In this document: in pieces, positions 5,379 to 11,191 of the stretch
Layout: every line of letters begins with the position of its first letter
How positions within the stretch are numbered: position 1 is the stretch's first letter
DNA from: a virus
Length of the DNA: 24,468 bases
Strand: one strand, 5' to 3'
Virus record (IMG/VR): IMGVR_UViG_3300044625_000919
Location: 1 to 24,468 of that record
Program-made: the position numbers and the translations under genes
Notes under the pieces: generated by a model
Database searches by the model: none
The model's input: only the letters and a program-made list of their open reading frames with translations
Told to the model about the DNA's origin: nothing

Positions 5379-7982
5379 ATGCCCCTAGACGCAGCGGACG
5401 GCAGCTGGCCCCGGCTGCTGATGGAACTGGGCGGCCTATCGCCTGAGCAGCTCACTGACACTCACCAGCCCTGCCCGAACTGCGGCGGGGAGGACCGCTA
5501 CCGGTGGGACTGCGACGACGGCCCCGGAGGCTGGTTCTGCAACCAATGCGGCGGCAAGGACCGCATGGGTGGTGGCGGCAATGGCATGGACCTGCTGATG
5601 CGGGTCAAGGGCTGGGAGTTTAAGGACGCCTGCCGCAGGGTTGAGGAACACCTGGGCCTGCCGCAGCCGCAGGCCGCCAAGCCCAAAGCCAAGGGCCGGC
5701 CGCATCGCATCCCCGATCAGCCGCCAGCCGATGCCGCGGCCCCCGCACTAAGCCGGGCCACCGCCCAGTGGTGCTACCGCAATGCCGCTGGTGAGCAGCT
5801 GTTCTGGGTGCAGCGCATCCCCAAGCCCGACGGCAAGCTGTTCGTGCACCGGACCTGGCTGGACGGTGGCTGGCACTACCCCAGCAAGCGCGACCCGTTC
5901 AAGTCGGAATGGCCCACACCCCGGCCGCTCTACCGCCTGCCGGATTTGACAGGCAGGCCTGATGCCCCGGCGCTGATCACCGAGGGCGAGAAGGCCGCTG
6001 ACGCTGCTGCTGAGCTGTTTCCTGATCACGTCTGCTTGGCCTGGTGCGGCGGCACGGGCGGCATCAACACCGTGGACTGGCAGGCCCTGGCGGGCCGCGA
6101 CGTGACGCTCTGGCCCGATGCCGATGAGCCCGGCCGAGCGTGCATGGCGAAGGTCGCCGCCAAGCTTCTGCCCATCGCCGCATCGATGGCCATCGTTGCC
6201 CCGCCAGGGTCGGCGCCCGAAGGCTGGGACCTGGCCGATGCCACCGACTGGACCCAACGCCAGGCCGCCAACGCCCTGCGGAAGTTCGCCAAGGCCGTGG
6301 AAGCACCGGCCGAACCTGAGCCCGCGCCCTCCCCCCCGGCACCCGCGCCCGAGCCCCCGGCAGACATCCCCACGTCCCGCCCCTTCACCTGCCTGGGCTT
6401 CGACGAGGGGATTTTCTATTACCAGCCACGCAGCACCGGCCAGGTCACCGGAATATCTCGCGGCAGCCACACCGGCACCAACCTGGTGCAGCTCGCTGAG
6501 CTGGGGTACTGGGAGGCGCTCTACCCGTCGAAGACCGGCGTGAACTGGCTGGCCGCCGCATCCTCGCTGTTCGCTGAGCAGGCCCGGGTGGGCATCTTCA
6601 GCCCTGACCGCATCCGTGGCCGTGGCGCCTGGTGGGACGCCGGCAGGTCGGTCCTGCACCTGGGCGACCGGCTGTTGATTGATGGCGAGCTACACCCGAT
6701 CGCCAAGCCGCCCCGATCGAAGTTTCACTACCAGCGCCTCGCATCAATCGACCTGCCCGACGGCATCGAGCCACTCACCGATCACCTGGGCGCCGAGCTG
6801 ATCGACATCGCCTCACGGTTCCATTGGGAGGTGCCGGCCTCAGGCCTGCTGCTGGCGGGATGGATTGCTCTGGCGCCAATCTGCGGCGCCCTCCAGTGGC
6901 GTCCGCACCTGTGGTTGACCGCATCGGCCGGCTCGGGCAAGTCTGCCATCCTTGATCGGCTCGTTGGCCCGCTGATCGAATCGCTGGCGCTGTTTCCTGA
7001 GGGCAACACTACCGAGGCCTTCATCCGCCAGCAGCTCCGCTCCGATGCGGTGCCCGTGGTGTTCGATGAGGCCGAATCCAACGAGAAGGCCGACCGCCAG
7101 CGGATCCAGAACATCCTCTCGCTGGCCCGGGTCGCCAGCAGCGCCGGCCGCGGCGTGATCGGCAAGGGCGGCGCCGATGGCACTGCGCAGAGCTTCACCA
7201 TTCGATCGATGTTTCTGCTGTGCTCGATTTCCACAGCCCTGAAGCAGGGCGCCGATCAATCCCGGTTCGCTCAGCTCACCCTGCGCAATCCGTCCTACCT
7301 GCCGAAGGAGCAGCGCATCGCCCACTGGTCCGCGCTGGACGCTGAGATCACCCGCCTTTGCACGCCCGAAACCGGCCACCGCCTGATGCTCCGCATGGTG
7401 CGCCAGATCCCGATCATCCGCGATTCGGTCGCCGTTTTCCGCAGGGCAGCAGCCGAACGGTTCGACAGCCAGCGGCAGGGCGATCAGTACGGCACCCTGC
7501 TGGCCGGCGCGTGGTCGCTGATGAGCTCTAGGGCCGCCACGATCGAAGACGCCTACCAGTTGATCGACGCCAACGACTGGGAGGCCTACAAGGAACAGTC
7601 CGAGGCCGATGAGGAGCGCTGCCTGCAGCACATCCTGCAGCATCAGATCAGGGTGGAAGGCGACCGGGGCAGCGCCTACAACCGCACCATCTGGGAGCTG
7701 GTGGAGCTGGCCCGTGGCAGCGCCGCATCGATGGAGATCGGGCCCGGCGCGGCTGAGTCGCACCTTGGCCGCATCGGCGTGAAGGTCGAGTCTGACCGGC
7801 TGCTGATCAGCAACACGGCAAAGGGGCTACGGCGCATCCTGGACGGGACGCCATGGATGGACTGTTACGCCACAGTGCTCACCCGCCTATCCGGCGCGAA
7901 GAAGGCCGGCGTGGTGCGGTTCAAGGGACTGGCAGGCGTGAGCAGAGCCGTTTCACTGCCCCTTCCGAGCGCCGAAGCGTAA
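5379..7982 (+). CDS. P4-type primase-helicase (zinc ribbon, Toprim-like, DUF927/helicase)
   Basis: An 867-residue multidomain replication protein. Residues 32-57 form a zinc-binding primase ribbon (C32, C35, C54, C57). Around 197-252 is a Toprim-like domain with ITEGEKAADAAAE and the acidic motif WPDADEPG. A Pro/Glu-rich linker (about 308-332) leads into a DUF927/helicase region from about 335. This carries Walker A TASAGSGKS (514-522) and Walker B VPVVFDEAE (558-566). Phage P4 alpha and its relatives combine priming, unwinding and origin recognition in one chain, so this is likely the phage replication initiator. It starts 4 bases after the RHH gene. GTAAC repeats begin within its last codons, which suggests the origin it acts on lies immediately downstream. 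Confidence 0.9.
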   Translation: MPLDAADGSWPRLLMELGGLSPEQLTDTHQPCPNCGGEDRYRWDCDDGPGGWFCNQCGGKDRMGGGGNGMDLLMRVKGWEFKDACRRVEEHLGLPQPQAAKPKAKGRPHRIPDQPPADAAAPALSRATAQWCYRNAAGEQLFWVQRIPKPDGKLFVHRTWLDGGWHYPSKRDPFKSEWPTPRPLYRLPDLTGRPDAPALITEGEKAADAAAELFPDHVCLAWCGGTGGINTVDWQALAGRDVTLWPDADEPGRACMAKVAAKLLPIAASMAIVAPPGSAPEGWDLADATDWTQRQAANALRKFAKAVEAPAEPEPAPSPPAPAPEPPADIPTSRPFTCLGFDEGIFYYQPRSTGQVTGISRGSHTGTNLVQLAELGYWEALYPSKTGVNWLAAASSLFAEQARVGIFSPDRIRGRGAWWDAGRSVLHLGDRLLIDGELHPIAKPPRSKFHYQRLASIDLPDGIEPLTDHLGAELIDIASRFHWEVPASGLLLAGWIALAPICGALQWRPHLWLTASAGSGKSAILDRLVGPLIESLALFPEGNTTEAFIRQQLRSDAVPVVFDEAESNEKADRQRIQNILSLARVASSAGRGVIGKGGADGTAQSFTIRSMFLLCSISTALKQGADQSRFAQLTLRNPSYLPKEQRIAHWSALDAEITRLCTPETGHRLMLRMVRQIPIIRDSVAVFRRAAAERFDSQRQGDQYGTLLAGAWSLMSSRAATIEDAYQLIDANDWEAYKEQSEADEERCLQHILQHQIRVEGDRGSAYNRTIWELVELARGSAASMEIGPGAAESHLGRIGVKVESDRLLISNTAKGLRRILDGTPWMDCYATVLTRLSGAKKAGVVRFKGLAGVSRAVSLPLPSAEA

Positions 7983-8025
7983 CGCGTAACGCCTCCCGTA
8001 ACGCTGAGATCGCAGTCGTAGAGCG

Positions 8026-8049
8026 GGTGTTACGGTTGTAACGCCTTTT
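8026..8049 (+). terminator. intrinsic terminator after the primase gene, built on an iteron pair
   Basis: GGTGTTAC and GTAACGCC form an 8-bp stem (one G-T pair) around a GGTT loop at 8026-8045, followed by TTTT. It lies 44 bases after the primase stop. The short T run makes it moderate in strength. The stem is itself an inverted pair of the GTAAC repeats, so it may serve in the origin rather than, or as well as, in termination. Confidence 0.5.
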
Positions 8050-8066
8050 GGGGGGTAGATAGCCCC

Positions 8067-8126
8067 ATAGAGAGAAAGGCGCGTAGGCACAGGCATGGGT
8101 GATACGCCCTAGGCCTCTCTCTCTAT
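8067..8126. repeat. imperfect inverted repeat between the iteron clusters
   Basis: ATAGAGAG (8067-8074) pairs perfectly with CTCTCTAT (8119-8126), and GCGTA (8081-8085) pairs with TACGC (8103-8107) inside it. This gives a long interrupted stem with a loop of about 17 bases. It is followed by the pyrimidine/AT-rich stretch ATCTATATCTCTATTTAA. The position fits a DNA-unwinding or structured element of an origin. Confidence 0.45.
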
Positions 8127-8292
8127 CTATATCTCTATTTAAGCGTAACTAACGTAACAACAGGGGCAAACCGTAGCGGTGGCGCGGGATCTCGCGTTAC
8201 AGCCGACCGTAACAGCACCGTAACGCACCGTAACGCTCCATGCTCCCCGCGTGACAATCCATTAACCGGCCACCCACGGCCGCCCCAGCCCA

Positions 8293-8352
8293 TAAGGCAC
8301 GCGCTAAGCTATGGGGACAGGAGCCGAGAGGTTCCACCACTCACCGCCAGCC
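8293..8352 (+). promoter_or_regulatory. promoter and 5' hairpin leader, copy 1
   Basis: A block TAAGGCACGCGCTAAGCTATG (8293-8313) contains a TAAGCT -10-like box. It is followed by GGAGCC-GAGA-GGTTCC (8320-8335), a 6-bp stem with a GNRA-type loop near the predicted transcript 5' end, then ACCACTCACCGCCAGCC up to the ATG at 8353. The same architecture recurs at 9271-9330 with compensatory base changes in the stem. There is no Shine-Dalgarno sequence close to the ATG. Confidence 0.55.
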
Positions 8353-8529
8353 ATGACCAGCCACGCAACCGCCGCCGCGCAACGCAAGCAAGCACTCCGC
8401 CACGACATCATGAACGTCGTCAAGGCCAACGGTTTTGAAGTCACCGGAGACTTTTGGTTCATGCTGATTTTTCGCACTGAATCTGAACTCAAAAAGATCG
8501 CTCAGGAGTTACACGTCAAAGCCGCCTAA
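8353..8529 (+). CDS. small hypothetical protein
   Basis: A 58-residue protein from ATG 8353 (MTSHATAAAQRKQALRHD...). An in-frame ATG at 8311 lies between the -10-like box and the predicted transcription start, so it is unlikely to be used. The sequence is basic in the first half, with a helix around RKQALRHDIMNVVKANG, then a short strand FWFMLIFRT and a final helix SELKKIAQELHVKAA. That gives an alpha-beta-alpha pattern. No known motif is recognised. It is the first gene after the candidate origin and has its own promoter and leader, so it is probably an early or middle accessory protein. Confidence 0.55.
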   Translation: MTSHATAAAQRKQALRHDIMNVVKANGFEVTGDFWFMLIFRTESELKKIAQELHVKAA

Positions 8530-8543
8530 TCCCACCCCAGCCC

Positions 8544-8562
8544 GCCGGGGGCTCACCCCGGC
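8544..8562 (+). other. intergenic hairpin
   Basis: GCCGGGG and CCCCGGC form a perfect 7-bp stem around a 5-base loop, 15 bases after the stop of the 58-residue gene and before the ATG at 8587. No T run follows, so it is not a classical intrinsic terminator. It may act as an mRNA-stabilising or processing hairpin. Confidence 0.4.
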
Positions 8563-8586
8563 AACCCGTCTCGCCGCCATCACGCC

Positions 8587-9015
8587 ATGCCCCGCACCGT
8601 CAAGCTCCGTTTCCAGCGCAATCGATGCCATGCTTCCGGCCCCGGCACTCGCTGGAGCAGCTACGAAGACACCATCGAAATCACCCCGGCATGGGCCGGC
8701 AAAGGGATCGCCATCCACAAGCCCGTCGGCTTTCATGGTGACGACGGCCAGCCCTACTTCAAGCAGGTGCAAGGCCTGTGGAAATTGACCCACATCAACA
8801 GCGGCCTAGCCATGGGCAGCTGCCACGGCAACTTGGAGCGCGCCAAGGCCTACGCCAAGCAGTGGGACGCTGAATTCGCTGCGCTGCCGGCTGGCCAGCC
8901 CATGGCGCCTGATCGCATCGCCGCATGGAAGGAGGTCGTCGAAGAGATGCGCATCGAGCCCCCACGCAAGCCCAGCCAACCTGCTCACCGCCGCGGCCAC
9001 CCCATAACCGCCTGA
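8587..9015 (+). CDS. hypothetical protein
   Basis: A 142-residue protein, ATG at 8587. Residues 1-110 look like a compact alpha/beta domain rich in aromatic and small residues (GFHGDDGQPYFKQVQGLWKL, then INSGLAMGSCHGNLERAKAY). A basic, Pro-rich tail ends it. No catalytic or metal-binding signature is obvious and I do not recognise the family. The alternation of conserved-looking Gly/His/Trp residues argues that it is a real folded protein. Its TGA overlaps the next ATG by one base (TGATG), so the two genes are probably co-translated. Its function may lie in early host takeover or DNA metabolism, by position only. Confidence 0.65.
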   Translation: MPRTVKLRFQRNRCHASGPGTRWSSYEDTIEITPAWAGKGIAIHKPVGFHGDDGQPYFKQVQGLWKLTHINSGLAMGSCHGNLERAKAYAKQWDAEFAALPAGQPMAPDRIAAWKEVVEEMRIEPPRKPSQPAHRRGHPITA

Positions 9016-9242
9016 TGCCCCTCACCAACGCCGAACACCAGCGCCGCTGGAGAGAACGCCAGGCCGGCCGCCTGCCGCCTGTGGAGCGCCCCTGCTGCAC
9101 TGCCACTGCCTGTGGCAAGGTCCACCGTGGCGCCCATGGCACCCTGTGCGCCAGCTGCTGGGAGCGCATCACACCAGAGGGCAGGGCGGCTCACTCCGAA
9201 CGGGTCAGACGCGCTCAGCGCCGCAAGCGTGACAGATTGTGA
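9015..9242 (+). CDS. small basic cysteine-rich (zinc-ribbon-like) protein
   Basis: A 75-residue protein from ATG 9015, which shares one base with the preceding stop (TGATG). It opens with PLTNAEHQRRWRERQ, an N-terminal motif seen in many small phage proteins. It then has cysteines in PCCTATACGKVHRGAHGTLC-ASCW that could bind zinc, and ends in a highly basic helix (RVRRAQRRKRDRL). The composition suggests a nucleic-acid-binding protein. The cysteine spacing does not match a family I can name with certainty. A longer in-frame ORF from 8925 exists but would overlap the previous gene heavily. Confidence 0.6.
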   Translation: MPLTNAEHQRRWRERQAGRLPPVERPCCTATACGKVHRGAHGTLCASCWERITPEGRAAHSERVRRAQRRKRDRL

Positions 9243-9270
9243 ACTGGCCGCCCTGATGGTCGCCACACCG

Positions 9271-9330
9271 TAAGGGACGCGCTAAGGTATGTGCATCGGA
9301 GGGACGCCCTCCACCACTCGCCAGCCAGCC
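9271..9330 (+). promoter_or_regulatory. promoter and 5' hairpin leader, copy 2
   Basis: TAAGGGACGCGCTAAGGTATG (9271-9291) matches copy 1 at 19 of 21 positions. The hairpin GGAGGG-ACG-CCCTCC (9298-9312) is a perfect 6-bp stem in the place of the copy 1 hairpin, followed by ACCACTCGCCAGCCAGCC and the ATG at 9331. Spacing from the conserved block to the start codon is the same as in copy 1 (39 bases). Confidence 0.55.
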
Positions 9331-9828
9331 ATGACCGCCACCTACTTCGCCGGCCTAAGCACCCCTGAAGAAATCAAGCGCGCCTACCGCGATCTCGCCC
9401 GCCAGCACCACCCCGACCTCGGCGGCGACCTGGAGACGATGAAGGCCATCAACGCCGCCTACCACGCTGCCCTGAGCGGCCAGAACGGCAAGGTCAACGA
9501 CGGCCGCACCTACAAGTACAACGCCAAGTCAGAGCAGGAGATCATGGACGTGATCGCCGAGCTGCTCAAGCTGCCCAACCTGGAGATCAGCCTGATCGGC
9601 TACTGGATCTGGGTGCAGGGCGACACCAAGCCCGTCAAGGATCAGCTCAAGGCGCAGAAGTGCCGCTGGCACTCTGGCCGCAGCTGCTGGTACTGGAAGC
9701 CCGCATGGTGTGGCAAGACCCGCAGCAATCCCGGCGGGCTGGAGACGCTGGCCGCCAAGTACGGCTATCAAGGGTTCACCAGCGAGGCTCAGCAGCCTGC
9801 CGCACCCCGCCAGCTAGCCGCCGCCTGA
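9331..9828 (+). CDS. J-domain (DnaJ-like) protein
   Basis: A 165-residue protein from ATG 9331. Residues 4-50 form a J domain: helix II IKRAYRDLARQHHPDLGGD with the HPD tripeptide at 27-29, which stimulates Hsp70/DnaK ATPase, then helix III MKAINAAYHAAL. The C-terminal part (about 88-130) contains YWIWVQGDTKPVKDQLKAQ followed by a W/H-rich stretch ending in CWYWKPAW. I have seen this module behind J domains in other small phage and bacterial proteins. It probably recruits host DnaK to a phage complex (replication or assembly). It has its own promoter-leader and is followed by a strong terminator, so it is likely a one-gene transcript. Confidence 0.85.
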   Translation: MTATYFAGLSTPEEIKRAYRDLARQHHPDLGGDLETMKAINAAYHAALSGQNGKVNDGRTYKYNAKSEQEIMDVIAELLKLPNLEISLIGYWIWVQGDTKPVKDQLKAQKCRWHSGRSCWYWKPAWCGKTRSNPGGLETLAAKYGYQGFTSEAQQPAAPRQLAAA

Positions 9829-9878
9829 CGGCCATCCCCTACACTGCCCTCGGTGCATGGCGCATCGAGTGGACCGCG

Positions 9879-9907
9879 ACCCTCGCCCTGGCAGGCGGGG
9901 GTTTTTT
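9879..9907 (+). terminator. strong intrinsic terminator
   Basis: ACCCTCGCC and GGCGGGGGT form a 9-bp stem (one T-G pair) around a CTGGCA loop at 9879-9902, followed at once by a T run to 9907. This is the clearest intrinsic terminator in the window and separates the early/middle genes from the structural genes. A TACACT box at 9840-9845 lies shortly upstream, so it might instead end a very short transcript. Confidence 0.8.
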
Positions 9908-9945
9908 ATGCCCGCTGGCAGACTGTGCGCAGATGCCCTGCCACC

Positions 9946-10176
9946 GTGAAACGCGCTGCCACCCCTTGGCACCTGCTAGACCGCTCGACCCCATGGCTGG
10001 CCTGGTGGCAGGAGCTGATCCTCAACTGGGTGTCGTCGTGGAATTCCATCGGCTGCCTGACCGTTATCAGCGCTGCTGACCCTGATGAGTTCGCCGCCTG
10101 GGATCTGCCGACTGATCTGGAGCTGCAGCGGATGGAGCTGGAAGAGCTGCTGGCCGTGGGAGAGGGTGAGGGGTGA
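9946..10176 (+). CDS. small Trp-rich hypothetical protein
   Basis: A 76-residue protein from GTG 9946. A longer reading from 9853 would run through the terminator and is rejected. The first half is rich in Trp and Leu (WHLLDRSTPWLAWWQELIL, then NWVSSWN), amphipathic rather than clearly membrane-spanning. The second half is strongly acidic (DPDEFAAWDLP, then ELQRMELEELL). I recognise no family. It overlaps the next start by TGATG and a GAGGGTGAGGGG ribosome-site-like stretch lies inside its end, so it is coupled to the gpZ-like gene and is probably a small structural or assembly protein. Confidence 0.5.
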   Translation: MKRAATPWHLLDRSTPWLAWWQELILNWVSSWNSIGCLTVISAADPDEFAAWDLPTDLELQRMELEELLAVGEGEG

Positions 10177-10913
10177 TGTTGGAGCTCAACCTGACCATTG
10201 ACACCAGGGCGATTGATCGATTCGCCCTGCTCACCGAGAAGAACATCCGCTATGCCACGGGCAGGGCCATGGCGGCCACTGTGCGGGCTGCTGAGCAGCG
10301 GCTAAAGCAGGATCTGGCTAAGACCTCAGGTGGGCCCATCGAAGGTGGCGCCACCCGCTGGACCATCGGCGGCACATACAACCGCAGACCATCGCCCAAC
10401 AACCTGGTGGCCGAGGTCGGCCTGCGGTCGGATCAGAGCAGGGCAGCCGGTCGCTATATCTCGGTGCTGACCCGTGGCGGCCCACCGCGTCGCAAGGCCG
10501 TGGACAGCAAGGCTGCTGGTGTGGTGGATGGAAGCGGCCTCACCATCGTGCCAACCCGCAGGCAGCGGGTGAACGCTCAGGGCAACGTCACCTTGGCGGC
10601 CTACAAGAAGGCCCTGGCGTCCGCCTCCTACATCCGCAATGGCCAGCAGTTCAACCGCACGACTGGCGGCCGATTCTTCGTGATCCCGATCAAAGGCCCG
10701 GCCGGTCGCATGGGCGTCTTTGAGCGCACCAGCCGCGGCCGCTACGGCACCCTCAGAGGCGCTCAGATGCGCTTCACCCTGGAGCCCAACCCCAAGCCCC
10801 GGCGCAGCACCTACGACCTGACTGGCGACCTGCAGCGGTCCGCTCAGGTGGTGTGGCCCGGGGAGATCCAGAAGTGGTTGAGGGCAGAGCTGGCGCGGGC
10901 TGGGTTCAGATGA
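10176..10913 (+). CDS. minor tail protein, lambda gpZ-like
   Basis: A 245-residue protein. I prefer the ATG at 10176, which shares its A with the upstream TGA, over the GTG at 10173. The layout resembles gpZ-type tail completion proteins. An N-terminal helix with an alanine-rich stretch (YATGRAMAATVRAAEQRL) comes first. A long basic middle follows with repeated R/G-rich turns, and then a late strand FFVIPIKGPAGRMGVFERT. It ends in a C-terminal helix (GEIQKWLRAELARAG). gpZ helps make tails competent to join heads in lambda. In lambda the gene lies after the capsid genes; here it lies before the terminase, which is unusual. The family match is by pattern only, so a different head-tail protein remains possible. 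Confidence 0.5.
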   Translation: MLELNLTIDTRAIDRFALLTEKNIRYATGRAMAATVRAAEQRLKQDLAKTSGGPIEGGATRWTIGGTYNRRPSPNNLVAEVGLRSDQSRAAGRYISVLTRGGPPRRKAVDSKAAGVVDGSGLTIVPTRRQRVNAQGNVTLAAYKKALASASYIRNGQQFNRTTGGRFFVIPIKGPAGRMGVFERTSRGRYGTLRGAQMRFTLEPNPKPRRSTYDLTGDLQRSAQVVWPGEIQKWLRAELARAGFR

Positions 10914-10917
10914 GGCG

Positions 10918-11069
10918 CTATTGAGAATCAGCAGGGCGCCGAGTTGATTCTCAATAAAAGCCAAATCAATGAGAACCCTTGCGGCGCAAGGGATTGCGGG
11001 TCCTCCCTGAGGCAAGGGGGACAAGGATCTTTCGCGCCTCGATCTTTTCCTAGCGGGACTATTGAGAAT
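10918..11069. repeat. TATTGAGAAT inverted and direct repeats
   Basis: TATTGAGAATCA (10919-10930) and TGATTCTCAATA (10945-10956) are perfect 12-bp inverted arms around a 14-base spacer, starting 5 bases after the gpZ-like stop. CTATTGAGAAT recurs exactly at 11059-11069 in direct orientation. Between the two sets lies a perfect hairpin, CCCTTGC-GGC-GCAAGGG (10976-10992), and a second stem, GTCCTCC/GGGGGAC, near 11010-11030. The tract has no gene. It could be a packaging or operator region, or a small mobile-element remnant. Confidence 0.6.
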
Positions 11070-11134
11070 TGGTTACACTCGGTGCCCTGCCCGTTACAGG
11101 GTCCGCCGAATTTTGAGAGCAAACCGCCGAGAAT

Positions 11135-11156
11135 CCGCTTGAAAGCGTGGTTTTTT
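11135..11156 (+). terminator. putative intrinsic terminator before the ParB-like gene
   Basis: CCGCT-TGAA-AGCG(T)GG (11135-11150) makes a short GC-rich stem with one bulge, followed by six Ts (11151-11156). It lies just upstream of the palindrome at 11160 and the AT-rich cassette. That would insulate the cassette from transcription arriving from the gpZ-like gene. Confidence 0.55.
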
Positions 11157-11159
11157 GCC

Positions 11160-11176
11160 CTGTAACCTGGTTACAG
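11160..11176. promoter_or_regulatory. perfect 17-bp palindrome, likely operator
   Basis: CTGTAACC-T-GGTTACAG is a perfect inverted repeat with a one-base centre, 15 bases upstream of the ParB-like ATG at 11192. Related GTTACA half-sites lie at 11071-11077 and 11093-11099, and the right-hand CCCTGTAAC (11158-11166) also pairs with GTTACAGGG (11093-11101). The half-site shares the GTAAC core with the candidate origin. It is probably a protein-binding site; the binder is unknown. Confidence 0.55.
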
Positions 11177-11191
11177 CAGCCACCCCACCCT

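Larger units (their letters stand above)
7977..8235. repeat. GTAAC iteron tract, candidate replication origin
   Basis: Eleven copies of GTAAC or its complement GTTAC occur in about 256 bp. Forward copies start at 7979, 7986, 7998, 8038, 8145, 8154, 8209, 8220 and 8230; reverse copies start at 8029 and 8196. The last three forward copies are 11 and 10 bp apart (one helical turn), and CACCGTAACG repeats exactly in tandem at 8216-8235. A diverged copy, CCGTAGCG, lies at 8171. An AT-richer, dyad-containing stretch (8067-8142) separates the two clusters. Iterons beside an initiator gene are the usual design of P4-type and plasmid-like origins. No gene is visible between 7983 and 8352. Confidence 0.65.

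Noticed and set aside
5748-6659. Leftward ORF of 303 codons opposite the primase
   Set aside because: The sense strand encodes zinc ribbon, Toprim-like and helicase motifs; the antisense product is Gly/Arg/Ala-rich with no recognisable pattern.
6840-7763. Leftward ORF of 307 codons opposite the helicase part of the primase
   Set aside because: Same reason: a shadow frame in GC-rich DNA across from Walker A and B motifs.
7977-8235. CRISPR array
   Set aside because: The repeats are only 5-10 bases with irregular spacing and orientation; there are no 25-37-base repeats or equal spacers, and no cas genes.
8311-8352. In-frame upstream ATG for the 58-residue protein (and likewise 9289 for the J-domain protein)
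   Set aside because: Both ATGs sit between the -10-like box and the predicted transcription start. The encoded peptides are not conserved, whereas the hairpin bases covary, so this is leader RNA rather than coding sequence.
9853-9945. N-terminal extension of the 76-residue protein
   Set aside because: It would place coding sequence through a strong intrinsic terminator; the GTG at 9946 avoids this.
11147-11191. Extended N-terminus of the ParB-like protein
   Set aside because: It covers the T run of the terminator and the perfect palindrome; family resemblance starts after ATG 11192.
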